A stretch of DNA of 64,000 bases from an uncultured Sphingomonadaceae bacterium (GTDB taxonomy: Bacteria; Pseudomonadota; Alphaproteobacteria; Sphingomonadales; Sphingomonadaceae), in contig CANMNF010000002.1 of the NCBI GenBank assembly GCA_947499255.1, positions 136,430 to 200,429 of the forward strand, in the 5' to 3' direction. The notes under the pieces are model-generated. The model was not told the DNA's origin. It was given only the letters and a program-made list of their open reading frames with translations, and did no database searches. The position numbers and the translations under genes were made by a program. This document shows positions 1-13,435 of the stretch, one piece after another (positions within the stretch are counted from its first letter, which is position 1; every line of letters starts with the position of its first letter).

Positions 1-172
1 TGCCCTCAAGCCGCCAACCCGCCACATCAGCGGGAGCGCTAAGCGTGTTGGAATAAACCAGCCGTTTTTGCACCGAGCGTTCAGTGCTCTCTTGCGCCAA
101 CGCCTTTGAAGCGGAGAGCAATGGCAAACCTGCCAAAAGACCGCGTCCAAATCCTCTACGATCCGCTTTCAA
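1..172 (-). CDS. Exported protein, N-terminal part only (runs off the left edge)
   Basis: An open frame of 57 codons starts at a TTG at 172 and continues off the window. A GGGAG ribosome-binding sequence lies six bases upstream of the TTG. The predicted N terminus has a twin-arginine pair (DRRGFGRG), a short hydrophobic stretch and an Ala-Leu-Ala cleavage site near residue 26, which together look like a Tat or Sec export signal. The mature part begins with Glu-Ser-Thr and contains a segment ending in ADVAGWRLEG. This resembles the start of DUF1961-type secreted proteins, but that link is from memory and weak. The gene is short here only because the window cuts it. No upstream gene is co-oriented except the rRNA operon, which ends at the terminator at 261-293. 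Confidence 0.55.
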   Translation of the reverse strand, partial: MKADRRGFGRGLLAGLPLLSASKALAQESTERSVQKRLVYSNTLSAPADVAGWRLEG

Positions 173-260
173 AACCTGCTCCCGTTGAATTGCAGCACAG
201 CTTGTAACACGCAGCGCGACAAACACGGAAAAAATACGTGCAGCTCAGAAGGGCAAACGC

Positions 261-293
261 AAAAAACCGCTGCGGCGAATGACCGAGCGGTTT
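261..293 (-). terminator. Intrinsic terminator after tRNA-fMet
   Basis: On the minus strand an 8-bp perfect stem (AAACCGCT / AGCGGTTT) with a 14-base loop is followed by a run of six T. It lies 18 bases past the 3' end of tRNA-fMet and is the natural end of that transcript. Confidence 0.8.
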
Positions 294-311
294 GAAGTGC
301 TGGAAAAAACT

Positions 312-388
<77 letters not shown>

Positions 389-600
389 TCACCGATTGTG
401 CCCCAGATGCCGGCAGGGCCGTGCGGCCCTTTGGCTTTCCTCGCTATCAACCAGCAAGCTGGCCTTCGCTGTGGGCGCGCGGTCGCGCTTGCGGTCTTTC
501 GGACCGAACAGATCAGCTTTGAACAAAGTTCAAGAACCGATCCTCTCAGGGAATGACCCCTGAGAAATCACGCCACCACAAAATTTGCTGCAGAGACGCG

Positions 601-633
601 AAAAAGGGCTGCCCCGGGTGGGGTCAGCCCTTT
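601..633 (-). terminator. Intrinsic terminator between 5S rRNA and tRNA-fMet
   Basis: Minus-strand stem AAAGGGCTG / CAGCCCTTT is extended by CCCC / GGGG past one bulged A, with an ACCC loop, and is followed by five T. It sits 45 bases downstream of 5S and upstream of tRNA-fMet. The bases between it and the tRNA (389-600) hold no other feature that could be supported. Confidence 0.85.
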
Positions 634-677
634 GTCACTGTGAATGGGTTAAAACCTTGCTTGCCCGCTAGCTACAA

Positions 678-795
678 TGCCTGGCGGCGACCTACTCTTC
701 CAGTGCTTAAGCACTAGTACCATCGGCGCTGTTTGGTTTCACGGCCGAGTTCGAGATGGGATCGGGTGGGTCACAAACGCTAGGACCACCAAGCA
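678..795 (-). rRNA. rrf: 5S ribosomal RNA
   Basis: About 118 nt. The ends pair (TGCTTGG... with ...CCGCCAGGCA) and the internal CCGATCCCATCTCGAACTCG segment is the conserved 5S core. Ends were set from this terminal helix and may be off by a base or two. Confidence 0.93.
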
Positions 796-816
796 ATGAA
801 GCTAGCGGATGGGCAA

Positions 817-961
817 GGTTTTTAAATCGATGCACCTAAGTGTTTAGGCGATACCATGTGTTGGTATTGTGTGCGTCTAGAACGATCATCCGGCTTGGAT
901 AAATCCTCCTCAACAGCAAACCGAGCTTTCACTCAGGCCTGTCGTTGATGGTGGGATCCAA

Positions 962-968
<7 letters not shown>
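817..968 (-). other. 3' arm of the 23S precursor processing stem
   Basis: Two blocks here are complementary to sequence flanking the other end of 23S. Bases 817-833 are an exact 17-nt inverted match to 3919-3935. Bases 935-968 match 3752-3785 over most of their length (shared core TGTCGTTGATGGTG). In the precursor RNA these would bring both 23S ends together in a long helix, the usual RNase III substrate. Confidence 0.8.
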
Positions 969-3751
<2,783 letters not shown>

Positions 3752-3757
<6 letters not shown>

Positions 3758-3935
3758 GAATCCACACCATCAACGACAAGCCTGCATAACGCTTAGTCGC
3801 TTAAAGATCGTGCGGAGGAATTATCTCAGCCAGATAATCATTTAATTGATTTGTGATGATATCGATCGCGTTAGAGCTGTGACCCGAAGGTCTCACCCTT
3901 TGCGACGATACCGCCACGGCATCGATTTAAAAACC
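3752..3935 (-). other. 5' arm of the 23S precursor processing stem
   Basis: Partner of 817-968. The 17 bases at 3919-3935 are the exact reverse complement of 817-833, and 3752-3785 pairs with 935-968. It lies in the spacer between tRNA-Ala and 23S, just downstream (in transcription) of a boxA-like element. Confidence 0.8.
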
Positions 3936-3941
3936 CATTCA

Positions 3942-3955
3942 CAATGTCAAAGATC
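3942..3955 (-). promoter_or_regulatory. boxA-like antitermination element before 23S
   Basis: On the minus strand the sequence reads GATCTTTGACATTG. It matches the leader copy (6102-6115, GCTCTTTGACATTG) except at its first bases. boxA in rRNA leaders and before 23S recruits NusB/S10 for antitermination; the function here is inferred from position and similarity. Confidence 0.7.
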
Positions 3956-4026
3956 GCAAGCGGCAAATCCGCTCACTACCGACCGAAGTCGGATAGTTTT
4001 TCATTTCATCCTGGAAACTTGTTTGC

Positions 4027-4102
4027 TGGTGGAGCCTATCGGGATCGAACCGATGACCCCCTGCTTGCAAAGCAGGTGCTCTCCCAGCTGAGCTAAGGCC
4101 CC
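4027..4102 (-). tRNA. tRNA-Ala (TGC)
   Basis: 76 nt, starting GGGGCCTTAGCTCAGCTGG and ending with encoded CCA. The anticodon is TGC in the loop TTTGCAA. It lies in the 16S-23S spacer, the standard place in alphaproteobacteria. Confidence 0.97.
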
Positions 4103-4121
4103 ATAACAGCAAAACAAACAA

Positions 4122-4198
<77 letters not shown>

Positions 4199-4288
4199 AC
4201 ATTCGCCCTTTGCGGGCCAAAAGGCCGCGTGGGCGTGAGCCAGCTCAGGCGCCGACCCCAGACACATGTGTCTAGCGACGGTTTCCAG

Positions 4289-4314
4289 TGATGAAAGGAC
4301 ATGAGGACGACGGC
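4289..4314 (-). other. 3' arm of the 16S precursor processing stem
   Basis: These 26 bases are the reverse complement of 6068-6093 with three mismatches (shared core TGATGAA-GGACATG). The two arms flank 16S and would form the helix cut by RNase III during 16S maturation. Confidence 0.8.
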
Positions 4315-4375
4315 AATGTTCTTTAGAAAACAGAGGAAGCACTTCCGGGAACAAGTCCCGGCGCTTTCCGCCGTA

Positions 4376-5872
<1,497 letters not shown>

Positions 5873-6067
5873 GTCACATACTAAACAAGCACGAGGAAAA
5901 CCTCGCTAACCTGCTTAGCATGAGCTTCAAGGAGCCGATACCTGCACTGTCAAACGTAATGGATACGAATGAACATGCATCATCAAAACCAGGCGTGGTG
6001 CCCGATTAGGATGTGGCGTCGGCTTATGAAAACCGGTTACCGAGGCCTTGAGGTCCTCGGACCGGGC

Positions 6068-6093
6068 GCCGTCGCCCACATGTCCCTTCATCA
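6068..6093 (-). other. 5' arm of the 16S precursor processing stem
   Basis: Partner of 4289-4314, matching 23 of 26 bases as an inverted repeat. It lies in the rRNA leader just downstream (in transcription) of boxA. Confidence 0.8.
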
Positions 6094-6101
6094 AAAATCT
6101 A

Positions 6102-6115
6102 CAATGTCAAAGAGC
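6102..6115 (-). promoter_or_regulatory. boxA in the rRNA operon leader
   Basis: The minus strand reads GCTCTTTGACATTG, the form of boxA common in alphaproteobacterial rrn leaders. It lies about 130 nt after the predicted transcription start and before the 16S processing stem. Confidence 0.75.
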
Positions 6116-6244
6116 CATCCAACAGGAAAAAGCGGACAGTAAACGTTTCCCCGATTTACACCGGGGGACCGGCTGTCTGCTTATGTTGGCGACCAACTCG
6201 ATGAAGGCAGTTAAGAAACCGTCTGCTCCGTGTCGGTGAGAGGC

Positions 6245-6273
6245 CATATATGTGGGCCTTTGAGTCGGGTCAA
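6245..6273 (-). promoter_or_regulatory. Main promoter of the rRNA operon
   Basis: On the minus strand TTGACC (6268-6273) and TATATG (6245-6250) are separated by exactly 17 bases, a strong housekeeping-sigma promoter. Transcription would start near 6238. That gives a leader of about 365 nt that holds boxA and the 16S processing arm. Confidence 0.8.
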
Positions 6274-6637
6274 CGGGTTTTTGCAATTTTATTTCAAAAA
6301 ACCTTCATCTCTCTGACAAACAACGATTTTTTAGACGTGTTTAGGGCAGGCCCAGCGCATTCACCGAAAGCCAGAAACGCCGATTACGGAACCCCTTCAC
6401 CTATACCCTGCGGTTCAGACCTGGTTTGTTGTTGAATTGGCTCCATTCGCGGCTGTCCGTTAGCGACTTGCCATGTCCGCTTTATCTGCGGTGGCACCTT
6501 GATGCCTATATACAAGGTGAAAGAATGGTCAGCGCTGGGCCATCGACGCGCGATTATATTGAGGTATTCTTTACGTCCGCATGGTTAAGGCACTATCGGA
6601 TAAACAGGCGCATCGCAGGAACCCGGCCATCGTGCAT
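6274..6637. other. Gap between the rRNA promoter and the first glycosyltransferase
   Basis: No gene could be supported. The A/T-rich part near 6283-6335 lies just upstream of the rRNA promoter and could act as an UP element or activator site. The rest must contain the divergent promoter of the glycosyltransferase, but no clear -35/-10 pair was found. Confidence 0.4.
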
Positions 6638-7642
6638 ATGAGCGACATTACATCCAGCCCCGCCCTTTGTGTGGCGATGAGCGTCTATAATGGCGAGCGC
6701 TTCCTTGCGCCTGCTATTGAAAGCATACTGGGCCAGACCTTTACCAATTTTGAATTTCTCATCCTTGATGATGGCTCCAGCGATGCAACACCGAACATCA
6801 TTCAACGCTATGCCGCGCAGGACAATCGCATCCGCCCCATCATCCGCGACAATCGCGGCCTGATCGTCAGCCTCAACCAATTGCTGGCCGAAGCGCGCGC
6901 GCCCATTATCGCACGCATGGATGCTGATGACATGTCGCGCGCAGATCGGTTTGAGAAGCAGATGGCTTTTCTTGAAGCCAACCCTGACCACGGTATCGTG
7001 GGCAGTTGGAGCGAGGACATTGATGCGCATGACGAGCCGTGGCTGGTCGAAGCGCCTGAGCATCCGCTCAAGCATGAAGAGTTTTTGCACAATATCCGCT
7101 TTGGCGGGCCGCTATTGTGTCATCCGGTGGTGATGTTTCGCACCGATATTGTGCGCCAGGCGGGCGGGTATCACGCGGCATTCAAACATTGCGAAGATCA
7201 CGATTTGTGGCTGCGCTTGTCCTCCATTACCAAAATGGCCAATATTCCAGAACGGCTGATCCGGTATCGCCATTATCCCGAACAGGTGTCCAAGCGCCAT
7301 GCGACTGAACAGCAAATAGGGGCCGCGGTTGCATATGAAGCATGGCGCGTGCGCGATGGCGGACACGATGATCCCACAGCAAAACTCAACACACTGCCTG
7401 CTATCGAAGAGCTTGATGCCTTGTTTGGCACCGAAGGGGTTGCGCGCAAAGTACGCGCCCATGTGACCAGCGGCATTTTGCATTCGCCAACAGGCCTGCG
7501 CGGTCAAGGCTTTGACATTATCCTCAAGCACATTCGCGATGGCGGTGATCGCAAAGGGCTGTGGCGCACCGCCGGCAGGCTGGTCAAATATGGTGAGCCG
7601 GGGCGCGCTTTGCGTCTGACTGCCGCTTTGGCCACAAGTTAG
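6638..7642 (+). CDS. Family 2 glycosyltransferase
   Basis: A 334-residue GT-A fold enzyme expected to transfer a sugar from a nucleotide donor during surface polysaccharide synthesis, on the cytoplasmic face of the inner membrane. The N-terminal part has the nucleotide-binding signature (AMSVYNGERFLAPAIESIL, then LILDDGSSDAT) and the metal-binding acidic motif MDADDMSRADR about 85 residues in. The C-terminal part has the EDHDLWLRL motif typical of GT2 enzymes. The start at 6638 (MSDITSSP) puts the first beta strand near the N terminus, as in relatives. An in-frame ATG at 6581 would add 19 residues with no homology logic. A flippase and a second glycosyltransferase follow on the same strand, which suggests one polysaccharide pathway. 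The sugar substrate cannot be told. Confidence 0.88.
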   Translation: MSDITSSPALCVAMSVYNGERFLAPAIESILGQTFTNFEFLILDDGSSDATPNIIQRYAAQDNRIRPIIRDNRGLIVSLNQLLAEARAPIIARMDADDMSRADRFEKQMAFLEANPDHGIVGSWSEDIDAHDEPWLVEAPEHPLKHEEFLHNIRFGGPLLCHPVVMFRTDIVRQAGGYHAAFKHCEDHDLWLRLSSITKMANIPERLIRYRHYPEQVSKRHATEQQIGAAVAYEAWRVRDGGHDDPTAKLNTLPAIEELDALFGTEGVARKVRAHVTSGILHSPTGLRGQGFDIILKHIRDGGDRKGLWRTAGRLVKYGEPGRALRLTAALATS

Positions 7643-7665
7643 GCTGCCGGCAAAGCGCCTCGCTT

Positions 7666-9216
7666 ATGGCTCAGGACATACCTTCAACCCAACCCACCCG
7701 TGAACCTGCGGTGATGAGCGTGCGCGCGGCGGCTGTGTGGTCGATGGCCAGCCAATATGGCGGCTTTGTCATCCAATTTGCGACATCGGTGATTATCTCG
7801 CGCTTTTTCCTCGCGCCGGATGAGGTGGGTTTGTTCTCCATTGCATTGGCGGCGGCGATGCTGGTGGCGGTGTTGCAGGATTTTGGCCTGTCGCGCTATA
7901 TCTCTGGCCTGCCCAATCTCACGCCTGAAGACGTGCACCGCTCAAGCTCTGTTGCGGTGATCTTTTCGCTTATCGTCACCGCATTGATTGCCGCGCTCAG
8001 CTTTCCGCTGGCTGCGCTGTATGGTCTGCCGCAATTGGGGCCGCTGCTTTTGATCATCGCAGGCAGCTATCTGTTTTTGCCGATGTCGATTGTGCCGCTG
8101 GCTTTGATGGCGCGCGAGATGCGGTTTTCCGGGCATTTTGCCGTGCATGTGGGTTCGGCCAGCGTCCATGCGGCGGTGGCGCTGTTTCTGGCTTGGCAGG
8201 GCTATTCCTCCTTCGCGCTGGCTTGGGCAGTTTTGGCCACCGGCTTTGCCAAAGGCGTGATCGCGCAGTTTTTAAAGCCTGCGCGCTTTATCCCGCTGCG
8301 CCTTGATGGGTTGAAACCGATCCTCAACTTTGGCGGCTGGACCAGCGCGCTTTATATAACGGGCGCCTTGGGATCGCGCAGCCCGGATATGATTGTGGGC
8401 AAGCTTTTGAGCCTCACTGCCACCGGCCTGTTCAGCCGCGCCACCAGTCTGGCCGAACAATTCCGCATGTTGATTGCAGGCGCGATTGGCGGCGTTTTCT
8501 ATCCCGCCTTTGCGCGCATCCGCGATGAGGGACAGCCTTTGGGGCCAGCTTACTTGCGGGTCTGCGCAGGATATTCAGCGATAGTATGGCCCGGCATGGC
8601 CGGACTGGCGCTGGCGGCAGAACCGATTGTGCTGCTTTTATATGGAGAGCTTTGGGCAGGCGTTGCCCCATTGCTGACAATGGTGGCGATCAATGCCGCT
8701 GTGATGATCGGCCTGCCATTGGTAAGCGAGCTGCCTATTCTGCTGGGTCGGATCAAATCGCTGCTGATCCGCAATATTGCCGAGACGGTGATTTCCATCG
8801 GGCTGCTGATTGCCGGATCGATGATTGCAGGCGTGTGGGGTGCAGCGGCATCGCGGCTGGTTTATGGCGTGGCATTCTTCGCACTTTATCTTGGCTTTAT
8901 GCATCGCCTTGTCGGGTTTGACATGCGCGGCTTTGTGATCGCTCATGCCAAAAGCCTGGGCGCGACTTTGGCCGCGATTGCACCGCTTGGCGCGACGTAC
9001 TTGCTGTGGGCTGGACCAGGCGAGATCGGCTTTGTCGCGCTGTGCCTTGCAGTGGGCCTGGGCGTTGTGTGCTGGCTGGCGGCGATGCTGGGCCTGCGCC
9101 ATCCGGCAATGGATGATCTGCGCCGCACAGCAGGGCCGATGGTACAGCCATTTTCGCCTCGGCTTGGCTCCTTCATTCAGCCAAAAGATCCCGCCGCGCC
9201 GGGCCGCTCAGTATGA
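7666..9216 (+). CDS. Wzx-type polysaccharide flippase (MOP superfamily)
   Basis: A 516-residue protein made almost entirely of hydrophobic helices, about 12 to 14 in number, as in oligosaccharide flippases that turn lipid-linked sugar repeat units across the inner membrane. After a polar N-terminal tail of about 20 residues comes the typical opening helix (AAVWSMASQYGGFVIQFATS) and a second helix ending DEVGLFSIALA. The C-terminal tail is polar and proline-rich. It lies 23 bp after the GT2 gene and overlaps the next gene by four bases (ATGA at 9213), so the three are probably translated together. Family membership is clear; the exact repeat unit is unknown. Confidence 0.85.
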   Translation: MAQDIPSTQPTREPAVMSVRAAAVWSMASQYGGFVIQFATSVIISRFFLAPDEVGLFSIALAAAMLVAVLQDFGLSRYISGLPNLTPEDVHRSSSVAVIFSLIVTALIAALSFPLAALYGLPQLGPLLLIIAGSYLFLPMSIVPLALMAREMRFSGHFAVHVGSASVHAAVALFLAWQGYSSFALAWAVLATGFAKGVIAQFLKPARFIPLRLDGLKPILNFGGWTSALYITGALGSRSPDMIVGKLLSLTATGLFSRATSLAEQFRMLIAGAIGGVFYPAFARIRDEGQPLGPAYLRVCAGYSAIVWPGMAGLALAAEPIVLLLYGELWAGVAPLLTMVAINAAVMIGLPLVSELPILLGRIKSLLIRNIAETVISIGLLIAGSMIAGVWGAAASRLVYGVAFFALYLGFMHRLVGFDMRGFVIAHAKSLGATLAAIAPLGATYLLWAGPGEIGFVALCLAVGLGVVCWLAAMLGLRHPAMDDLRRTAGPMVQPFSPRLGSFIQPKDPAAPGRSV

Positions 9217-10367
9217 TCGCGTTGTCCTCCCATACAATCGCGCCTGATTGCGATATCAAGCGCGCCTCCCCGCGGCCCTCTGCCATGCAAGGTGGCGATT
9301 ACGCCGCGCGCTATGATTGGGATACGCTATTTTATGATGTGTATCGCAGCGGGCGTCATGTGGTCTTTCAAGGCCCGCCATTTTTGGACCTGTTCGATCA
9401 TCTCAAAGCCGCTGCCCCGTTCAAAGGCGCATTTGGCTTCCCACGTTTTGCCGCCAAACATTTTGACGCCAGGAAACGCGGTGAGATCTGGCTGAAAAGC
9501 GATGCGGCAAAGTTCGCAATTGATGGTCCGCTGGGCCGCTTCGATATCACCGTTCAGCCCGATATGGCCGCGATGTTTGCCGGGCGGCGCGTTATCACCA
9601 CGCTATCGCAGAACAATGATCTGCGCTGGATCGCGGACTGGGTGCGCTTTTATCGCAGCGGTCATGGCGCAGATGGCGTGCTTGTCTATGACAATGCGTC
9701 CAGCGCCTATACGCTCGAAGATTTGCAGGCCACATTGGATGAAGCAGCGCAAGGCATCCCCGCCCTCGCCGTGTCATGGCCGTTCAAATATGGCCCGCAA
9801 GGCGGAATGGCAGGCGCCGTGAATGGTGTGGAAGCCCCTTGGGACAGCGATTTTTGCCAGACAGGCTCGCTCCAACATGCCCGCTTTCGCTTCCTCACCA
9901 AAGCGCGCAGTGTTCTCAATGTTGATATTGACGAGCTGGTGCTGGGTGATCATGGCGGCTCGATTTTCGCTGCGACGGAAGCCAGCCATGCAGGCTTTAT
10001 CAAGTTTCCCGGCCGCTGGATCGCAACCTATTCGCCCCAGCCGGCCACGCGCGAGACATGCCGCCATGCCGATTTTGCCCATTATGCGGCGGATGAAAGC
10101 TTGGACTGCCCGCCCAAATGGTGCGTTGTGCCTGGAAAAGGCGATAAGCGTTCCGATAGCTGGTCGGTCCACAATCTGTTTGGTGCCAAAGCCAATAAAC
10201 ACGTCAACACCGCATGGCATTATCGCCATATGCGCGGCATCACGACAAGCTGGAAAGAAGAACGCTGGCAGATGGGTGATGGGGCAGCTGGCGATAAATT
10301 GGTGCACGACGAAGCTCTTGCCAGCGCATTTGCCACAGCAGGTTTGGAGGGTGGCCGCCTTTCGTGA
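9213..10367 (+). CDS. Glycosyltransferase of the GT92 / GT2-like type
   Basis: 384 residues with the pattern of glycosyltransferases that act on surface glycans. RRVITTLSQNNDLRWIADWV starts the nucleotide-binding fold. It is followed by YRSGHGADGVLVYDN and later by the acidic motif NVDIDELVL, expected to bind the metal and sugar nucleotide. A NTAWHYRHMRG segment near the C terminus is typical of GT92-like proteins. There is no signal peptide or membrane span. The ATG overlaps the flippase stop codon (ATGA), showing translational coupling. The specific sugar is unknown, and the family assignment (GT92 versus a DUF in the same clan) is by recognition only. Confidence 0.7.
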   Translation: MIALSSHTIAPDCDIKRASPRPSAMQGGDYAARYDWDTLFYDVYRSGRHVVFQGPPFLDLFDHLKAAAPFKGAFGFPRFAAKHFDARKRGEIWLKSDAAKFAIDGPLGRFDITVQPDMAAMFAGRRVITTLSQNNDLRWIADWVRFYRSGHGADGVLVYDNASSAYTLEDLQATLDEAAQGIPALAVSWPFKYGPQGGMAGAVNGVEAPWDSDFCQTGSLQHARFRFLTKARSVLNVDIDELVLGDHGGSIFAATEASHAGFIKFPGRWIATYSPQPATRETCRHADFAHYAADESLDCPPKWCVVPGKGDKRSDSWSVHNLFGAKANKHVNTAWHYRHMRGITTSWKEERWQMGDGAAGDKLVHDEALASAFATAGLEGGRLS

Positions 10368-10397
10368 TACTCTTGCCGCATTGAGAGGAAATCATTG

Positions 10398-11378
10398 ATG
10401 CTGGGCGTCTTCACCAATCTTATCGCCGCCGCGAGTGCAGTTGTTGTACAGCCCGCCGCTCGACCTGATCCGGCGGCACTGCCACCTGCATTGCCACCTG
10501 TCGAACTTTCCCAAGCCGAAATCCTCGCACTGGAAACTGAACGCTTCAGCCGGCTCACCGTGCCTGTCACCATTCAGGGCGAAGGGCCGTTCCGTTTTAT
10601 GATCGATACCGGCGCGCAGGCTACCGTGCTGTCGCGCAGCCTGGCAGATAATCTCATGCTGGAGGACCGGTCACAGGCGATGCTTGTTGCCATGGCCAGC
10701 AGGGAAATGGTGGAAACCGCGCGCGTTGCAGATATCGGCCTTGGCAGCCGCGAGTTTTCCGTACCGCAGGCGCCCGTTATCGATGATCGCAATATTGGTG
10801 ATGCCGACGGTATTTTGGGCATTGATAGCTTGCAGGATCAACGCGTCCTGTTCGATTTTGAAAACCGCCAGCTTGCCGTGGCGCGGGCGCGTGATCTTGG
10901 CGGCGATCGCGGGTTTGATATCGTGGTGCGCGCGCGCCGCAATCTGGGTCAGCTGATCATTCACCGCGCTCGCATTGATGGCGTTGGCGTGGCGGTGATC
11001 ATCGATACCGGCGCGCAAAGCTCAATCGGCAATCTCGCACTTGCCAATCGCTTGCGCCGCTCCGGCCTTGCCACCAGCGCAGTGGTAACTGACATTAACG
11101 GCGTGCAAGTGAAAAGCCTTGTGAAAATCGCCAGAAAGCTCACCATGGGACGCGCGCAGATCAACAATATTCCTATCGCGTTTACCGATGGGCCGACTTT
11201 TACAGAGCTTGGCCTTGCGGATGAGCCTGCTTTGGTGCTCGGCATGAGTGAGCTGCATCTGTTTCGCCGGGTGGCGATTGATTTTGATCGCAGGCGCATC
11301 CTGTTCGATCTGCCCGAAGGCTCCGATATCGGTTCGCGCAACGTGTTTGAAAATAGCCAAAGCCTGCGCCGATATTAA
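10398..11378 (+). CDS. Retropepsin-like aspartic protease with two catalytic domains
   Basis: 326 residues with an N-terminal hydrophobic segment that may be a signal peptide or anchor (GVFTNLIAAASAVVV). The active-site triad appears twice: FMIDTGAQATVLS near residue 70 and VIIDTGAQSSIGN near residue 205. Retroviral-type proteases need two such half-sites, normally from a dimer; here both are in one chain, as in eukaryotic pepsins or two-domain bacterial clan AA proteins. A periplasmic location is likely. A GAGGAA ribosome-binding site lies 8 bases before the ATG. The gene follows the glycosyltransferase by 30 bp. Its substrate is unknown. Confidence 0.75.
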   Translation: MLGVFTNLIAAASAVVVQPAARPDPAALPPALPPVELSQAEILALETERFSRLTVPVTIQGEGPFRFMIDTGAQATVLSRSLADNLMLEDRSQAMLVAMASREMVETARVADIGLGSREFSVPQAPVIDDRNIGDADGILGIDSLQDQRVLFDFENRQLAVARARDLGGDRGFDIVVRARRNLGQLIIHRARIDGVGVAVIIDTGAQSSIGNLALANRLRRSGLATSAVVTDINGVQVKSLVKIARKLTMGRAQINNIPIAFTDGPTFTELGLADEPALVLGMSELHLFRRVAIDFDRRRILFDLPEGSDIGSRNVFENSQSLRRY

Positions 11379-11435
11379 AGCTCTTCATGCAAAGCGGCTT
11401 GTGCAGCCGCGCTCCAGCCACCACTTGACCCGGCA

Positions 11436-13313
11436 ATGAGCCTGCACTCAACATCTGACAAGCCAGCCGACAAATCTGCTCCCAAGCGTGTTGCCAAGCG
11501 TGCTCCTAAACGTGCTGCGGGTGAAACCGCGGATTGGGAAACGATGCGCCGGTTCCTGCCCTATCTGTGGCCATCAGGCCGGCCAGAGCTAAAACGCCGC
11601 ATTATAATCGCGGGCTTTTTTGTCCTGATCTCCAAAGCAATCGTGCTCTCCCTGCCTTTCGCCTATGCGCGCGCGGTGGATACGATGAGCGAAGGCAGCG
11701 CGTTGGAACAAGGCGCGTGGGTCGCGATGGGACTGGTGCTGGCCTATGCCGCAGGCCGGTTTGGCAATGTGTTGTTCGATCAATTGCGCAATATCGTTTT
11801 CAACCGCGTGGGCCAGCAGGCCGTGCAGACCTTGACCGTTGATGTGTTTGAACAATTGCACCGCTTATCGCTGCGCTTTCATCTGGGGCGGCGCACCGGA
11901 GAGCTGACGCGCGTGGTCGAACGCGGGACCAAATCGATCAATATGATGCTGTATTTCCTGCTGTTCAATATCGCACCCACCGCGATCGAACTGGTGGTTG
12001 TCTCAGTGGTGTTTTACGTAATTTTCGGCTGGGAACTGGTGGTTGCCAGTCTGGCGACAATAGTGCTGTTTATCTGGACAACACAGGTCATCACCGATTG
12101 GCGCACCAAGCTGCGCAAAGACATGAATGATCTGGATGGCCAGGCGATGGCGCGCGCTGTCGATAGCCTTTTGAATTACGAAACCGTCAAATATTTCGGC
12201 GCGGAAGAGCGTGAGCGTGAACGCTATTCCCGCTCCGCCAGCGCTTATGCCGAAGCGGCCACCAAATCCGAAGATTCGCTTGGCCTGCTCAACATCATTC
12301 AGGCGCTCATCCTCAATCTGATGATGGGCGGCGCGATGGCGTGGACCGTGTGGGGGTGGAGCCAAGGGCGCTTGTCTGTTGGTGATCTGGTGCTGGTGAA
12401 CACCTATTTGCTGCAATTGTTTCGCCCGCTTGATCTTTTGGGCTGGGTTTATCGCACGATCCGCCAAGGGTTGATCGATATGGCCGATATGTTCAATCTG
12501 ATCGATACCTCTGTCGAAGTGCGCGATGCGCCGGGCGCGCCTGCTTTGCTGGTTCAAAAGCCGGGCATCGTGTTTGACAATGTCGCCTTTGGCTATGATG
12601 AGGATCGCCAGATCCTGCACGGCCTCAGCTTTGAAGCGCCTGCTGGTGCAAATATCGCGCTTGTCGGACCATCGGGCGCGGGCAAATCCACTATCGGGCG
12701 GTTGTTGTTCCGCTTTTACGATCCGTGGTCAGGCCGCATTATGATCGATGGGCAGGATATCAGCACGGTGAGCCAGGCAAGCCTGCGCGCCAGTATCGGG
12801 ATCGTCCCGCAAGATACCGTGCTGTTCAATGATAGCGTGCGCTACAACATCGCTTATGGCCGCGATGATCCCACCGATACTGCGATCCGTACCGCTGCCA
12901 GAGATGCTGCGATCCTGCCTTTCATCGAAAGCCTGCCGCAAGGCTTCGACACCGAAGTGGGCGAACGCGGATTGAAGCTATCGGGCGGTGAGAAACAGCG
13001 CGTGGCGATTGCGCGAACGCTGCTCAAAGATCCGCCGATCTTGTTGCTTGATGAAGCGACAAGCGCGCTGGATACGCGGACCGAGCAGGATATCCTTGCA
13101 ACTTTGCGCCGGGTCAGCAGCGGGCGCACCACGCTAGCCATTGCGCATAGGCTTTCGACCATTTCAGATGCCGACACAATCATTGTAATCGATGCAGGCC
13201 ACGTGGCTGAACAAGGCACACATGCCGCTTTGCTGCGCGATGATGGGCTGTATGCCGAAATGTGGGCGCGGCAATTGGCCGAACAGGATGAAACCCACGA
13301 ACCCGCGCAATAG
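11436..13313 (+). CDS. Atm1-type ABC exporter
   Basis: A 625-residue half-transporter with a fused six-helix membrane domain (about residues 50-340) and nucleotide-binding domain. The Walker A motif GPSGAGKST, signature [16 protein letters not shown] and Walker [14 protein letters not shown] are intact. The membrane domain resembles NaAtm1 of Novosphingobium and mitochondrial Atm1, which export glutathione conjugates and glutathione-bound metals. The N-terminal tail of about 40 residues is unusually rich in Lys, Arg and Ala. It should act as an inner-membrane homodimer. The SulP transporter gene follows after 122 bp, in which a short hairpin (13399-13417) lies just before that gene's start. 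Confidence 0.9.
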   Translation: MSLHSTSDKPADKSAPKRVAKRAPKRAAGETADWETMRRFLPYLWPSGRPELKRRIIIAGFFVLISKAIVLSLPFAYARAVDTMSEGSALEQGAWVAMGLVLAYAAGRFGNVLFDQLRNIVFNRVGQQAVQTLTVDVFEQLHRLSLRFHLGRRTGELTRVVERGTKSINMMLYFLLFNIAPTAIELVVVSVVFYVIFGWELVVASLATIVLFIWTTQVITDWRTKLRKDMNDLDGQAMARAVDSLLNYETVKYFGAEERERERYSRSASAYAEAATKSEDSLGLLNIIQALILNLMMGGAMAWTVWGWSQGRLSVGDLVLVNTYLLQLFRPLDLLGWVYRTIRQGLIDMADMFNLIDTSVEVRDAPGAPALLVQKPGIVFDNVAFGYDEDRQILHGLSFEAPAGANIALVGPSGAGKSTIGRLLFRFYDPWSGRIMIDGQDISTVSQASLRASIGIVPQDTVLFNDSVRYNIAYGRDDPTDTAIRTAARDAAILPFIESLPQGFDTEVGERGLKLSGGEKQRVAIARTLLKDPPILLLDEATSALDTRTEQDILATLRRVSSGRTTLAIAHRLSTISDADTIIVIDAGHVAEQGTHAALLRDDGLYAEMWARQLAEQDETHEPAQ

Positions 13314-13435
13314 GCTGCGCCAAGAGCGCAGGCGGCCAAAGACTAAACTTGTGTTGCAATGCAGCATAACCTAGAGCCGCGCGCACGATCATAATAAAGC
13401 GCCTGCTTACAAGGCGCGGCTCAGGGACACCCATA

